Assembly: GCA_022710725.1 (NCBI GenBank)
Contig: JAKLGK010000010.1
Location: forward strand, 1 to 64,000
Direction: 5' to 3'
Length of the DNA: 64,000 nt
Source: Verrucomicrobiota bacterium
Lineage (GTDB): Bacteria > Verrucomicrobiota > Kiritimatiellia > CAIQIC01 > JAGNIJ01
Positions 29,450 through 38,436 of this stretch are shown here, one piece after another (positions within the stretch are counted from its first letter, which is position 1; every line of letters starts with the position of its first letter). The translations under genes were made by a program, and so were the position numbers. The notes under the pieces were generated by a model. That model did not search any database and was not told where the DNA came from. It was given only the letters and a program-made list of their open reading frames with translations.

Positions 29450-29782
29450 TTACCGGCCGCGTTCCAGCCGGTGCACCTGGTCTTCCAGGTCGTCGAAATC
29501 CCGGGCCAGTTTGTCCAGCCGCTTCTCGATGTCCTCCAGCCGGCGCTCGATGCTGTTGAAGGCCGTCGGCCGGCTGTAGGAATCGCCGAGGCGTTCCTGG
29601 ATTTCCTTGATCGCCTTTTGCAGGCCCTGGACCTGCTCGGCCAGTTTCTGGCTCAACTGGTCCACCCGCTGCGCCAGCGCGGCCGCCGGGTCGGCCGGTG
29701 TCTCCGCGGGCGCGGTCTGGGCCTGGAGCAGGACGGGCGCGGCGGCGAGGGCGATCAACGCGACGAGCAGTACTTTTTTCAT
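29450..29782 (-). CDS. Small secreted coiled-coil protein
   Basis: The protein has 110 residues; ATG 29782 follows AAGGGAG. A signal peptide (MKKVLLVALIALAAAPVLLQ, cleavage after QAQ) leads to an Ala/Pro linker and then about 75 residues of heptad-like helix (RVDQLSQKLAEQVQGLQKAI, RRLEDIEKRLDKLARDFDDL). It probably forms a periplasmic or envelope coiled-coil oligomer. It sits 68 bp downstream of the giant propeller gene on the same strand and may be co-expressed with it. The family is not recognised. Confidence 0.75.
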   Translation of the reverse strand: MKKVLLVALIALAAAPVLLQAQTAPAETPADPAAALAQRVDQLSQKLAEQVQGLQKAIKEIQERLGDSYSRPTAFNSIERRLEDIEKRLDKLARDFDDLEDQVHRLERGR

Positions 29783-29850
29783 GCGCGGCTCCCTTGTTGG
29801 TGCCGCGCCATACCTACCACGCCGCCGGCCGGGCCACAAGGTCGGAGGGT

Positions 29851-32800
29851 TCAGGGCAGCGATCCGTGCGCGCGGTAGAAGCGTGGATTGACGCCCACGG
29901 CGGTCGTGTCCGTGTAGATATTGACCGGCACAACCGCCGGGATGTTCGTCGCCACCGCGGTCCACGCGCCGGTCAGCAGGTTGGTCGTGCGGTCGAGGCG
30001 GTACACGCGCTGGGAGACGCTGGCCCAGCGCACGATCCAGCCGTTGGCGGAGGCGGGCGCCTGCGCGGCCTGCGCCATCATGTGCAGGCTCGAGCCGAAA
30101 TCGGACGGGTCCGTGCCGGTGGCCTGCTCGCCGGTATCCGTCAGGCCGTCCCCGTCGGTGTCCTGCGCCGCGCCGGGGCCGAACCGGGTCAGGAACGTCG
30201 CGGTCCCGCCGTTGTTCGTTTGTCCGTCGAACGCGCCCGCGGTGAACCCGCAGACATACACGTTGCCGAGCGCGTCCGGCGCGACGTCGCTGGCCTGGTC
30301 CCACGACGCGCTGCCCCAGATCCGGTCCCACCAGCGCGTGCCGTCCGGCCCGAACTTGCTGACGCACGCGTCGAACATGTAGCTCGCGTTGGTCTGCCCG
30401 CCGAAATCGCCGTGCGTGCGGCCGACGACGTACAGGTTGCCCGCGTTGTCCAGCGCGGCGCCGTACCCGGTGTCCTGCGCGGGGGAGCCCCAGACGCGCG
30501 TCCAGCGCCACTCGCCCGCCGAGTCGAAGGCCATCGCCAGCAGGTCGTCGCTGCCGATCGCCGGCTGGCCGTCCGCCCCGCCGTACAAGTAGCCCGCCGC
30601 GTACACCAGGCCGTCGCCGGACACCGCGATGTCCATCGCGTAGGCCGCCGTCTCCGGGCCCCGGATGCGCGTCCAGAGCTTCTGCCCGGCGGCGTCGAAC
30701 TTCGTGACGCACACGGCGACGATCCCGCCGTTGAGCTGCCCGTCGAACGAACCGTCCGTGTAACCCGCGACATACACGTTCCCGCTCCCGTCGGCGCCGA
30801 CGCCGCCCGCCCGCTCATCGGCGGACGAGCCCCAGATTCGCGTCCATTGCCGCGTCCCGCCGGCGTCGAACTTGGACAGGCACAGGTCGGAGTTCCCGGC
30901 GTTGGTCTGGCCGTCCCACGCGCCGTCCGTGGTCCCCGCGACGTAGAAGTTGCCCGAGCTGTCCGCCGCCACGTCCGCCCCGGCATCGAACGCGGCCGAG
31001 CCCCATATCCGCACCCACTGGACGGTCCCCGTGGCGTTGACGCGAACCAGGCACAGGTCGCCCGCGCCGGAGTTGGTCTGGCCGCCGAACGCGCTGTACG
31101 TCGTGCCTGCCGCGGCGAAGCCGCCTCCGGCCACGCGAGCCAGGCGCTGGCCGAAATCGTGGCTTGTGCCGCCATGGAGGCGCACCCACAGGCTGCTGCG
31201 GCTCGCGCTGTAGGCGTTCAGCAGGATATCGCCCGACCCGAGCGCGGGCGCGCCCTCGACGGATTCATGGCTGTCGCCGACCAGCACGGGCCGGTTGTCC
31301 GCGTCCACGGCCACGCCATTGGCCTGGAGCCCGTACGCCGTGTTGGTGGAAGGCCGGATCACGGTCCACTCGCGGACGGGCCCGTCGTGCACGGCGTGCG
31401 AGGCGGGGTTGAGCGGGTTCGAGCCGGTGCCGACTTCGTAGCCGTCCGACAGGCCGTCGCCGTCGGTGTCCGGGTTGTCCGGGTCGGTGCCGGTGCCGGT
31501 TTCCTCGTACGGGTCGGACAGGCCGTCCAGGTCGCTATCGGGCTCCTCCAGCCGGATGATCACGTTGGTCATGTTTGTCGCGGGCCGGAACGGATTGCGT
31601 TCGTAGCGGCCCACAGGCTCGCCGTAGTTCCAGATGTCGTTGTTATTCACGTCCCGGAACGCGAAGAGCTCGTACCACGTGTCGTTCGGGAGCGCGTCGA
31701 ACTGGAACGCGCCAGGCGCGCCGCGCTCGGCCCGATCCACCTCGGTGCCGTGCAGGTAACTCAAGAGCAGGACGCGCACCGTCCCGGTTTGGAAGCCGGT
31801 GTAGAGGGTCTCGCCCCAGACCGTGGAGAGCGCGCCCGAGTAACTGCCGCCGTCGAACCGGGTCAGGCAGATGTCCGCGCCGCCCTGGTTGGTCTGCCCG
31901 CCGAACGAGCCCTCGGTGGTGCCGGCGACCCAGGCGGTTCCGTCGCCGGCGACCGCGACGCCGCAGGCCTCGTCGGTCTCCTCCGAGCCCCACAGCCGGG
32001 TCCACTCGGGATAGCCGAAGGAATCGAACCGGGTCAGGCACAGGTCGCGGACGCCGAGGAATTCCGCGCCGCCGATGGACGCCTCCGTGTACCCGCAGAC
32101 CAGGGCGCGCCCGGCCTCGTCCACGGCGACGCCACTGCCGTGGTCGGCCGCGGTCGAGCCCCAGACGCGCGTCCATTGCGGGGTCCCGTTTGCGTCGAAT
32201 TTCACCAGGCACAGGTCCGTTTCGCCCGCATGCGGCTCGCCGCCGAGCGGCCCGTCCGTCGAGCCGGCGACATAGAGGTTGCCGTTGGTGTCCGCCGCGA
32301 TGCCGAACCCGACCTCCGCCGCGGACGAAGCCTTGCTTCGCGACCATTGCCGCGCGCCGGCGGCGCTGAACTTGCTGACGACCAGGTCGTACCGTCCGGA
32401 GTTGACCACGCCGTCGAAATGGCCATCGGACGAGCCGGTCACGAAGATGTCGCCGCCGCCGTCCACGCAGACCCCGCGCCCCATCTCGTCGTCCGGCGAG
32501 CCCCAGAGCCGGGTCCACAGCCGGGTCCCGGCCGGGTTGAACTTGGAGAGCAGGAAGTCCGCGCCGCCGTTGTTGGTCTGCCCGTCCAGCGCGCCGAACG
32601 CGAACCCGGCGACGTAGACGTTGCTGTCCGGCGCGACCGCGACGGCGGCGCCATAGTCCCATTCGGCGGAGCCCCAGACGCGGGTCCACTGCCGCGCGCC
32701 CGCCGCGTCGAAGCGGGAAAGGAAGAGGTCCAGCGAGCCGGAGTTCGTCTGCCCGTCGAAGGCGCCGTAGGTGTACCCGGCCACGTACGCGCCGCCGTCG

Positions 32801-35800
32801 GGCGCGGCCGCGACGGCCTGCCCGTAGTCGTAGGAATCGCCGCCCCAGAGCCGCGTCCACTGCACCGCGCCGGCCGCGGAGTGCTTCCGCAGACAGGCGT
32901 CGAAGAGGCCAGCGTTGGTCTGCCCGCCGAACTCGCCGTCGCTGTACCCCGCGACATACACCGAGCCGTCGCCGGCCGTGCAGACGCCGCCGGCATACTC
33001 GTCGTCGCCGGACCCGAAGACCAGGTCGCCGCCGGCGGACGAGCCCTCGTAGTACGCGACCGCCTCGCGGTCGGCGGAGAGCGACACCGCGACCGTGCGG
33101 TTCGAGCCCTGCGGCACGCCGTCCACCTCCCAGCGGTCGAATCGCGTCGCGCCCATGGTCCCGGGCGCGGCCAGCGTGACGCGGGTGTTCTCCAGGTAGG
33201 CCTGCGCGAACGGCGTGGTTCCGGTCACGATCCCGGATCGCTCGTCGGGTGTGACGGTCACCGGCACGCCGGCGTCCGGGTTCGCGGACTGCACGGCGAG
33301 CGCATACGTATTGCCGCGCGTGGCGAACTTGACCAGCATGAGGTCCGCGCCGCCGTTCAGGAACTGCCCGAACAGCGCGTTGTACGTGGTCCCGACCACG
33401 TACAGGTTCCGCGCGCCGTCGGCGGCCGCTTCCATGCCGTAATCCCCGAGCGCGCCGCCGAACAGCCGCATCCAGATCCGCGTTCCGGACGGCGTGAAGG
33501 CGGATACGGCCGCGTCGTACCAGCCGCTGTTCGTCTGGCCGTCCAGCCCACCGGTCGTATAGCCCACCGCGTACGCGTTGCCCGCGTCGTCCAGGCAGAC
33601 GCCGAGCCCGTAGTCGTTCGTGGCCGAGCCCCAGATCCGCGTCCAGGCGGCCGTCCCGCCGGCGTTGAGCTTCGTGAGCGCGAAGTCCCAGCGCCCGGCG
33701 TTGGTCTGGCCGTGGAACGCGCCGTAGGAGTAGCCGAACAGGTAGGTGTTGCCGCGGGTATCGGAGGCGATGTCCTCGGCATTCTCGTCCGACGCCGAGC
33801 CCCAGATCCGGGTCCAGAGGCTCGTGCCCGTCGCGGTCGAGAGGCGGGCCGCAAGGAAATCGTTGCCGCCGGTGTTCGTCTGGCCGGCCAGCGCGCCGGC
33901 CGTGAAGCCGCCGAACATCGCGCTGCCCGACGGGCCCGGCCCGATCCCGCGCGCGTGATCGTTGCTGACCGAGCCCCAGATCCGCGTCCACGCGAGCGTC
34001 CCGTCCGCCGAGAACTTCGCGGCGAAGAAATCGGCCCCGCCCGTGTTCGTCTGGCCCTCGAAGGCCCCGTAGGTGGTCCCCGCCATGTAGACGAACCCGT
34101 CGCTCCCGACGTGCACGCCGTTGCCGTAGTCGCTGAACGAGGAGCCGAAGAAATGCGTCCATTGATGGTCGCCGGCCGGGCTGTACTTGGCCAGGAACGC
34201 GTCCCGGGCGCCGGTGTACGACTCGCCATGGAACGCGCCTTCGGTATACCCCACGACGTAAAGGTTGGCGTCTCCGTCCAGACACAGTTCCTCCGCCTCG
34301 TCGTGGCCGGCCGAACCGAAAACGCGCGTCCAAACGCCCGAGCCGTCCGGCCCGAACTTGCGGAGGAAGATATCGCTGTCACCCGCATTGGTCTGCCCGT
34401 CCAGCGGCCCGTAGCCGTATCCGACCGTGTAGACGTTGCCCGCGCCGTCCGCGCGGACGGCCCGGCCGAACTCGTTGGTGGCCGAGCCCCACAGCACGGC
34501 GTCGTCCACGGCCGGGCCGTACACCGCGCGCGCCGTGCGGTTGGTGGTCAGCGTCACCGCGACGCTCCGGTTGGTGTCCGCGGCGCTCTCGTCGAGCAGC
34601 CAGCGGTGGAACACCTGGGCGCCGGCGTTCGACGGGGCCGTCAGGGTGACGACGGCCCCGTTGGTGTACGCGCGCGTGAAGGCGGTCGTGCCCGTGCTCT
34701 CGCACGCGAGGTCGGCCGGAGCGACGTCGATCGCAATGCCGGCGTCGGGCGAGGAGGAGAGCACGGTGAGCGTACGCCCCGTCGCCGTCCCGTCGCTGAC
34801 CAGCAGCGTCGAGCCGCCCTTGTACGGCGAGGCCTCGTTGCTCTCGTCCACCTCGCCGCGGCAGTCCACGTCCACCAGGATCCACTGCGTGTACGTGCCG
34901 GATCCCCGGTCGGGCATGGCGAACTCCCATCGGATCGACTGCGCGCCACCGGGGCCCATCGCGCCGACGGACTGCTCTCCCGCGCAGAAATCGTCCGTCA
35001 GGTCCCAGTCGTTGCCGGGGCTCAAGTGGAACGTGGCGTGGCTGGGGCCGGCGGCTCCCTGACCGATGTTCGTGATGATGCAGTTGATCCAGAACGCGTC
35101 GCCCTCGCGCAGGACGTTGGTTCGCCACGCGTGGCCGCTCCAGATCAGGTCGGGCAGGGCACCGGTGACGCTGTAAACGGCCGTGGCCGAATGGATTGAG
35201 CCTGTCGCCAGCGCGGCGTTGACGATGCGCGAGGCGCCCTTGTTCGTGCCGTCGAGGAGCCAATGGCTGAACGGTTTCCCTTCCGCCATTTCGGGCGCGG
35301 TGAGGACGGCCGTGAGGTTGCTGGTGTAAGCGCGGTTGAAGGGCGTGATGCCGTCCGCGTTGCCGTTGCGGTCCGCGGGAGCGACCTCTACGGCGACGCC
35401 GCCGTCCGGATCCTGCGACGCGACGGACAGCCCGGCCGAGAGCCCATACACCGCCCGCGCGGTCTGGTTGCTGGTGAGCGGAACGGTCAGCATCGCGTTG
35501 TTCCCCGCGTCGGCCCCATTGAGCAGCCAGTGGTCGAACGGGTTGCCGTCGGCGAACGTGGGCGCGGTGAGGCTCACGGTGGTGTTCGTGGCGTAGCCCC
35601 GGGTCACGGTGGTCAGGCCGTTCGCGTCGCCGTTCTTGTCCGGCGGCACAACGCCGATGCTGACGTCCACGTCGGGATTGGACGAGAACACGGACAGCAC
35701 GCGGACCGAGCCGGTGGGGGCCAGGATGGAATAGAACGGATTGACGCTCTTGAAGAGGTTGTTTTCGTTGGTTTCCGTCACCTCGCTGTCGGTATCCAGG

Positions 35801-37185
35801 TGCACGATTGTCCACACGGCGTTGGACGGGAAGGGGAAGTGCGGCGCCGTGAAGGTCCAGCGGACCCAGGTGTCCGTGTTCGCGTTGAGGGCGGGGATGG
35901 GGATCCGGCCGATGAGGAAGTCGTCCTGCAGGGTAAAATCGTTACTGGGTGTCAGATACAGCCGGGCATGGCAGGCGCCGGCGTGGCCCGGCCCGTAGTT
36001 GGTGACGCTGGCCTCGACCCAGAACGGCTCGCCGGCGTTCACAAGGGTCTTGTCCGACCGGAACGAACGGACCGAGAGGTCCGGCAGCAGGTTGGTCGCC
36101 GCGCCCCCGCCGCCGTACACCGCCGTCGCGGTGCGGTTGGTGGACAGGGTGACGACCAGCGAGCGGTTCGTGCCTTGGTCCGCGCCGTCGAGCAGCCAGC
36201 GGCTGAACACGTTCGTGCCGGCCGCCGCCGCCGCGGTCAGCGTGACGGCCTTGCCCGCGACGTACGTGCGCGCGAGCGGCGTGCTGCCGTCGCCGTTGCC
36301 CTCGTTGTCCGCGGGCGAGACGGTGACGGCCGCGCCGGAGGACGGGTCCTGCGACTGGACCGTTAGGGTGAAGTAGTCGAAATGCGGAACGGTGCCGAGG
36401 ATGGCCGTGAAGACCGCCTGGGTCGAGGCGGGGTTGACGTCGTAGGCCAGCGCCGAGGTGACGTCGGAAGGGCCGTACTCGGGCGGAGACGAGCCTCCGA
36501 TGAGCGGAAGATGGGACGTGTTGATGTAGCCGGCGGCTGGGAAGTTGGTAGCGCCATTGTACCGGATGTGTTCCTGCAAGGCGTCATACCAATCCGCATG
36601 CCAGCCGGCCCACGTGACGTTGCGCTCGTCCGTCTTCAGGACGCCCTGGCTCAAGCCGACCCGCGAGGCCTGGTCCACGGTGTGCAACTCGAGCGAACCG
36701 CTGGCGTAGGTTCCCAGCGGGATAAACACATCATCGAAGGTGTCCCCGACGTCCTCGTCCACGTACGGCACGCACCGCAGGTCGCCGAGGCCGCCGGCGC
36801 GGGTCAGGGTCCAGCGCTGATAGAGTGCGGTCTCTCCGGGGGGTATCCAGGTGAGGACGGTGTACTGGATCTTGCCGTACTCGCCATCCAGCGTGTCGGA
36901 GCACTGGACGCGGTTTGAGCCGAGATCCACGGGCGTGGCGGAGGGAAGCATCGCCCCGCCATCGTTCACGGAGAAATAGGTCAGGAACTCGTAAAGAAAG
37001 CCGACGGTCCCCGAGTCGGCGCCCACGTATCCGTCGTTGCAATACCCGCCGAAGCTAACCTTGACGGCCAGGTAGCCTTTGGCCGACGGCGAGAGGCCGT
37101 TGCTGATCCAGATGCCCTGCGCGGACGCGCCGGACGCCAGGCCGAACAAGGCGGCGGTGATAAACCATCGGCACCCGCTTTTCAT
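29851..37185 (-). CDS. Giant secreted protein with CARDB domains, InlB_B-like repeats and three seven-blade SBBP propellers
   Basis: The protein has 2444 residues; ATG 37185 follows GGGGAGG, and the signal peptide covers residues 1-23. An N-terminal beta domain (about 24-270) leads to repeated divergent InlB_B-type units (VTVSPADNEGNGDGSTP, FSRWLLDGADQGTNRS) alternating with two CARDB adhesion domains (DLSVRSFRSDKTLVNAG; DLIWSGHAWRTNVLREG). Then come SBBP blades of about 56 residues (consensus GNVYVAGYTDGAFDGQTNAG, then WTRIWGS) in three blocks at about 34500-33290, 33020-31840 and 31350-30180. Each block has exactly seven. Between blocks 2 and 3 lies a calcium TSP3 stretch (DSDLDGLSDPYEE). 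The C-terminus has another TSP3 motif and the shared module ending RFYRAHGSLP. No catalytic motif; a large surface adhesin or scaffold is inferred. Confidence 0.9.
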   Translation of the reverse strand: MKSGCRWFITAALFGLASGASAQGIWISNGLSPSAKGYLAVKVSFGGYCNDGYVGADSGTVGFLYEFLTYFSVNDGGAMLPSATPVDLGSNRVQCSDTLDGEYGKIQYTVLTWIPPGETALYQRWTLTRAGGLGDLRCVPYVDEDVGDTFDDVFIPLGTYASGSLELHTVDQASRVGLSQGVLKTDERNVTWAGWHADWYDALQEHIRYNGATNFPAAGYINTSHLPLIGGSSPPEYGPSDVTSALAYDVNPASTQAVFTAILGTVPHFDYFTLTVQSQDPSSGAAVTVSPADNEGNGDGSTPLARTYVAGKAVTLTAAAAAGTNVFSRWLLDGADQGTNRSLVVTLSTNRTATAVYGGGGAATNLLPDLSVRSFRSDKTLVNAGEPFWVEASVTNYGPGHAGACHARLYLTPSNDFTLQDDFLIGRIPIPALNANTDTWVRWTFTAPHFPFPSNAVWTIVHLDTDSEVTETNENNLFKSVNPFYSILAPTGSVRVLSVFSSNPDVDVSIGVVPPDKNGDANGLTTVTRGYATNTTVSLTAPTFADGNPFDHWLLNGADAGNNAMLTVPLTSNQTARAVYGLSAGLSVASQDPDGGVAVEVAPADRNGNADGITPFNRAYTSNLTAVLTAPEMAEGKPFSHWLLDGTNKGASRIVNAALATGSIHSATAVYSVTGALPDLIWSGHAWRTNVLREGDAFWINCIITNIGQGAAGPSHATFHLSPGNDWDLTDDFCAGEQSVGAMGPGGAQSIRWEFAMPDRGSGTYTQWILVDVDCRGEVDESNEASPYKGGSTLLVSDGTATGRTLTVLSSSPDAGIAIDVAPADLACESTGTTAFTRAYTNGAVVTLTAPSNAGAQVFHRWLLDESAADTNRSVAVTLTTNRTARAVYGPAVDDAVLWGSATNEFGRAVRADGAGNVYTVGYGYGPLDGQTNAGDSDIFLRKFGPDGSGVWTRVFGSAGHDEAEELCLDGDANLYVVGYTEGAFHGESYTGARDAFLAKYSPAGDHQWTHFFGSSFSDYGNGVHVGSDGFVYMAGTTYGAFEGQTNTGGADFFAAKFSADGTLAWTRIWGSVSNDHARGIGPGPSGSAMFGGFTAGALAGQTNTGGNDFLAARLSTATGTSLWTRIWGSASDENAEDIASDTRGNTYLFGYSYGAFHGQTNAGRWDFALTKLNAGGTAAWTRIWGSATNDYGLGVCLDDAGNAYAVGYTTGGLDGQTNSGWYDAAVSAFTPSGTRIWMRLFGGALGDYGMEAAADGARNLYVVGTTYNALFGQFLNGGADLMLVKFATRGNTYALAVQSANPDAGVPVTVTPDERSGIVTGTTPFAQAYLENTRVTLAAPGTMGATRFDRWEVDGVPQGSNRTVAVSLSADREAVAYYEGSSAGGDLVFGSGDDEYAGGVCTAGDGSVYVAGYSDGEFGGQTNAGLFDACLRKHSAAGAVQWTRLWGGDSYDYGQAVAAAPDGGAYVAGYTYGAFDGQTNSGSLDLFLSRFDAAGARQWTRVWGSAEWDYGAAVAVAPDSNVYVAGFAFGALDGQTNNGGADFLLSKFNPAGTRLWTRLWGSPDDEMGRGVCVDGGGDIFVTGSSDGHFDGVVNSGRYDLVVSKFSAAGARQWSRSKASSAAEVGFGIAADTNGNLYVAGSTDGPLGGEPHAGETDLCLVKFDANGTPQWTRVWGSTAADHGSGVAVDEAGRALVCGYTEASIGGAEFLGVRDLCLTRFDSFGYPEWTRLWGSEETDEACGVAVAGDGTAWVAGTTEGSFGGQTNQGGADICLTRFDGGSYSGALSTVWGETLYTGFQTGTVRVLLLSYLHGTEVDRAERGAPGAFQFDALPNDTWYELFAFRDVNNNDIWNYGEPVGRYERNPFRPATNMTNVIIRLEEPDSDLDGLSDPYEETGTGTDPDNPDTDGDGLSDGYEVGTGSNPLNPASHAVHDGPVREWTVIRPSTNTAYGLQANGVAVDADNRPVLVGDSHESVEGAPALGSGDILLNAYSASRSSLWVRLHGGTSHDFGQRLARVAGGGFAAAGTTYSAFGGQTNSGAGDLCLVRVNATGTVQWVRIWGSAAFDAGADVAADSSGNFYVAGTTDGAWDGQTNAGNSDLCLSKFDAGGTRQWTRIWGSSADERAGGVGADGSGNVYVAGYTDGSFDGQLNGGIVAVCVTKFDAAGQKLWTRIRGPETAAYAMDIAVSGDGLVYAAGYLYGGADGQPAIGSDDLLAMAFDSAGEWRWTRVWGSPAQDTGYGAALDNAGNLYVVGRTHGDFGGQTNASYMFDACVSKFGPDGTRWWDRIWGSASWDQASDVAPDALGNVYVCGFTAGAFDGQTNNGGTATFLTRFGPGAAQDTDGDGLTDTGEQATGTDPSDFGSSLHMMAQAAQAPASANGWIVRWASVSQRVYRLDRTTNLLTGAWTAVATNIPAVVPVNIYTDTTAVGVNPRFYRAHGSLP

Positions 37186-37311
37186 ACGCGCCTCCCCGGC
37201 GAATGAACCGCTCCTTGTGTTGCATTTTCGCTCCAGCCGCCTGTCCCCGCAAGCCTTTTTCAAAGGATACGTTGTGAACGCGGCGCTTGTGTCGGCGGTC
37301 AGAATCCCCGG

Positions 37312-37339
37312 TTACAACAGCGGCGGCGGGGTCTATACT
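37312..37339 (+). promoter_or_regulatory. Possible promoter of the membrane-protein pair
   Basis: TTACAA (37312-37317) and TATACT (37334-37339) are 16 nt apart. The -35 box is poor and the -10 box good. The predicted start near 37346 would give a 14-nt leader carrying the AAGGAG ribosome site of the gene at 37360. Confidence 0.4.
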
Positions 37340-37359
37340 GTTCGGTGAAGGAGTTCGGA

Positions 37360-38436
37360 ATGAAAGCGGTGCTCCGAGGTCTGGGCGTGGCGGCGGGGCT
37401 GGTTCTGCTTCCGTTGATCGGCGTGAAGATTCGGGGCTATCCCGTGACCCGGTACCTGGAGTTTCCGCCCCTGACCCGCTACGTCGAGCATGCGGGTTTT
37501 TCCTGGCCCGCGTTCGTCGTGCTGACCCTGCTCGGGCTCGCACTCGTTGTGCCGATGGTCCGGGTCCTTGTCCGCGCCTGGGCCGACCGCCCGCGCTCGA
37601 AGCCGGCGCGGCCGTTCCCGGCCTGGGGCTGGTTCGGCGTGGTCTTCACGGCCGCCGCCTGGGTGCTGGCGTGGAACCGCTTCCCCTGGTTCGCGCCGCT
37701 CCAGCGATTCACGTTCACGCCGCTGTGGCTCGGATACATCGTGCTCGTCAACGCGCTGGCGTATCGCCGGACGGGCGCCTGCATGATGACCGCCCGGCCG
37801 CGCTTCTTCCTCGCGCTGTTCCCGGTCAGCGCGGTGTTCTGGTGGTACTTCGAGTACCTGAACCGGTTTGTGCAGAATTGGTATTACACGGGCGTCGAGC
37901 ACATTTCGCCGCTCCAGTATTTCATCGAGGCCACGCTCCCGTTCTCCACCGTCCTGCCCGCGGTGCTGGGGACGTGCGAGTTTCTCGGCTCCGTTTTCGG
38001 CAGACGTCCGGCCGCGAGCGAGCCGAGTTCGGGCCGACCCGCGCCGGCCGTGCTGCTCCTGGCGGTCGCCGCGCTCGGCCTGGCCTTCCTCGCCGTGTGG
38101 CCGGACATGCTCTTCCCGCTGCTGTGGATCTCGCCCCTGCTGGTGCTTTCCGCGATGCGGATGCTGTCGGACCGGCCGTTCCTCGATCCGGGGCCCGACG
38201 GGAGCGCGGCCCGGCGCGCCGCGCTGTTCGCCGCTTCGGCGCTGATCTGCGGGTTCTTCTGGGAGATGTGGAATTTCCACAGCCTCGCGCGCTGGGTCTA
38301 CGCGGTGCCGTTCGTAAACCGTTTCCACCTCTTCGAGATGCCGCTGCTCGGCTTCGCGGGTTACCTGCCCTTCGGCCTCGAGTGCGCGCTGATCGGCGAC
38401 GCGGTGGGGGCGTGGATCAGGAAAAATGACGAATGA
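37360..38436 (+). CDS. Polytopic membrane protein of unknown function
   Basis: The protein has 358 residues. ATG 37360 has AAGGAG 7 nt upstream, so it is preferred over the GTG at 37345. About nine membrane helices are visible. Aromatic motifs stand out: VFWWYFEYLNRFVQNWYY in the middle and CGFFWEMWNFHSLARWVY near the end, followed by EMPLLGFAGYLPFGLEC. The paired WxxFEY/NRF and FWEMWN elements look like an internal duplication with conserved polar residues inside the membrane, as in an enzyme or transporter. I cannot name the family. Its last 11 bases overlap the next gene, so the two are translationally coupled and probably work together. Confidence 0.75.
   Translation: MKAVLRGLGVAAGLVLLPLIGVKIRGYPVTRYLEFPPLTRYVEHAGFSWPAFVVLTLLGLALVVPMVRVLVRAWADRPRSKPARPFPAWGWFGVVFTAAAWVLAWNRFPWFAPLQRFTFTPLWLGYIVLVNALAYRRTGACMMTARPRFFLALFPVSAVFWWYFEYLNRFVQNWYYTGVEHISPLQYFIEATLPFSTVLPAVLGTCEFLGSVFGRRPAASEPSSGRPAPAVLLLAVAALGLAFLAVWPDMLFPLLWISPLLVLSAMRMLSDRPFLDPGPDGSAARRAALFAASALICGFFWEMWNFHSLARWVYAVPFVNRFHLFEMPLLGFAGYLPFGLECALIGDAVGAWIRKNDE

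Noticed and set aside
29698..35199. An 1833-codon open frame on the plus strand
   Set aside because: It is antisense to the propeller protein, and its periodicity (RRAPDPRPL-like units) merely mirrors the blade repeats.
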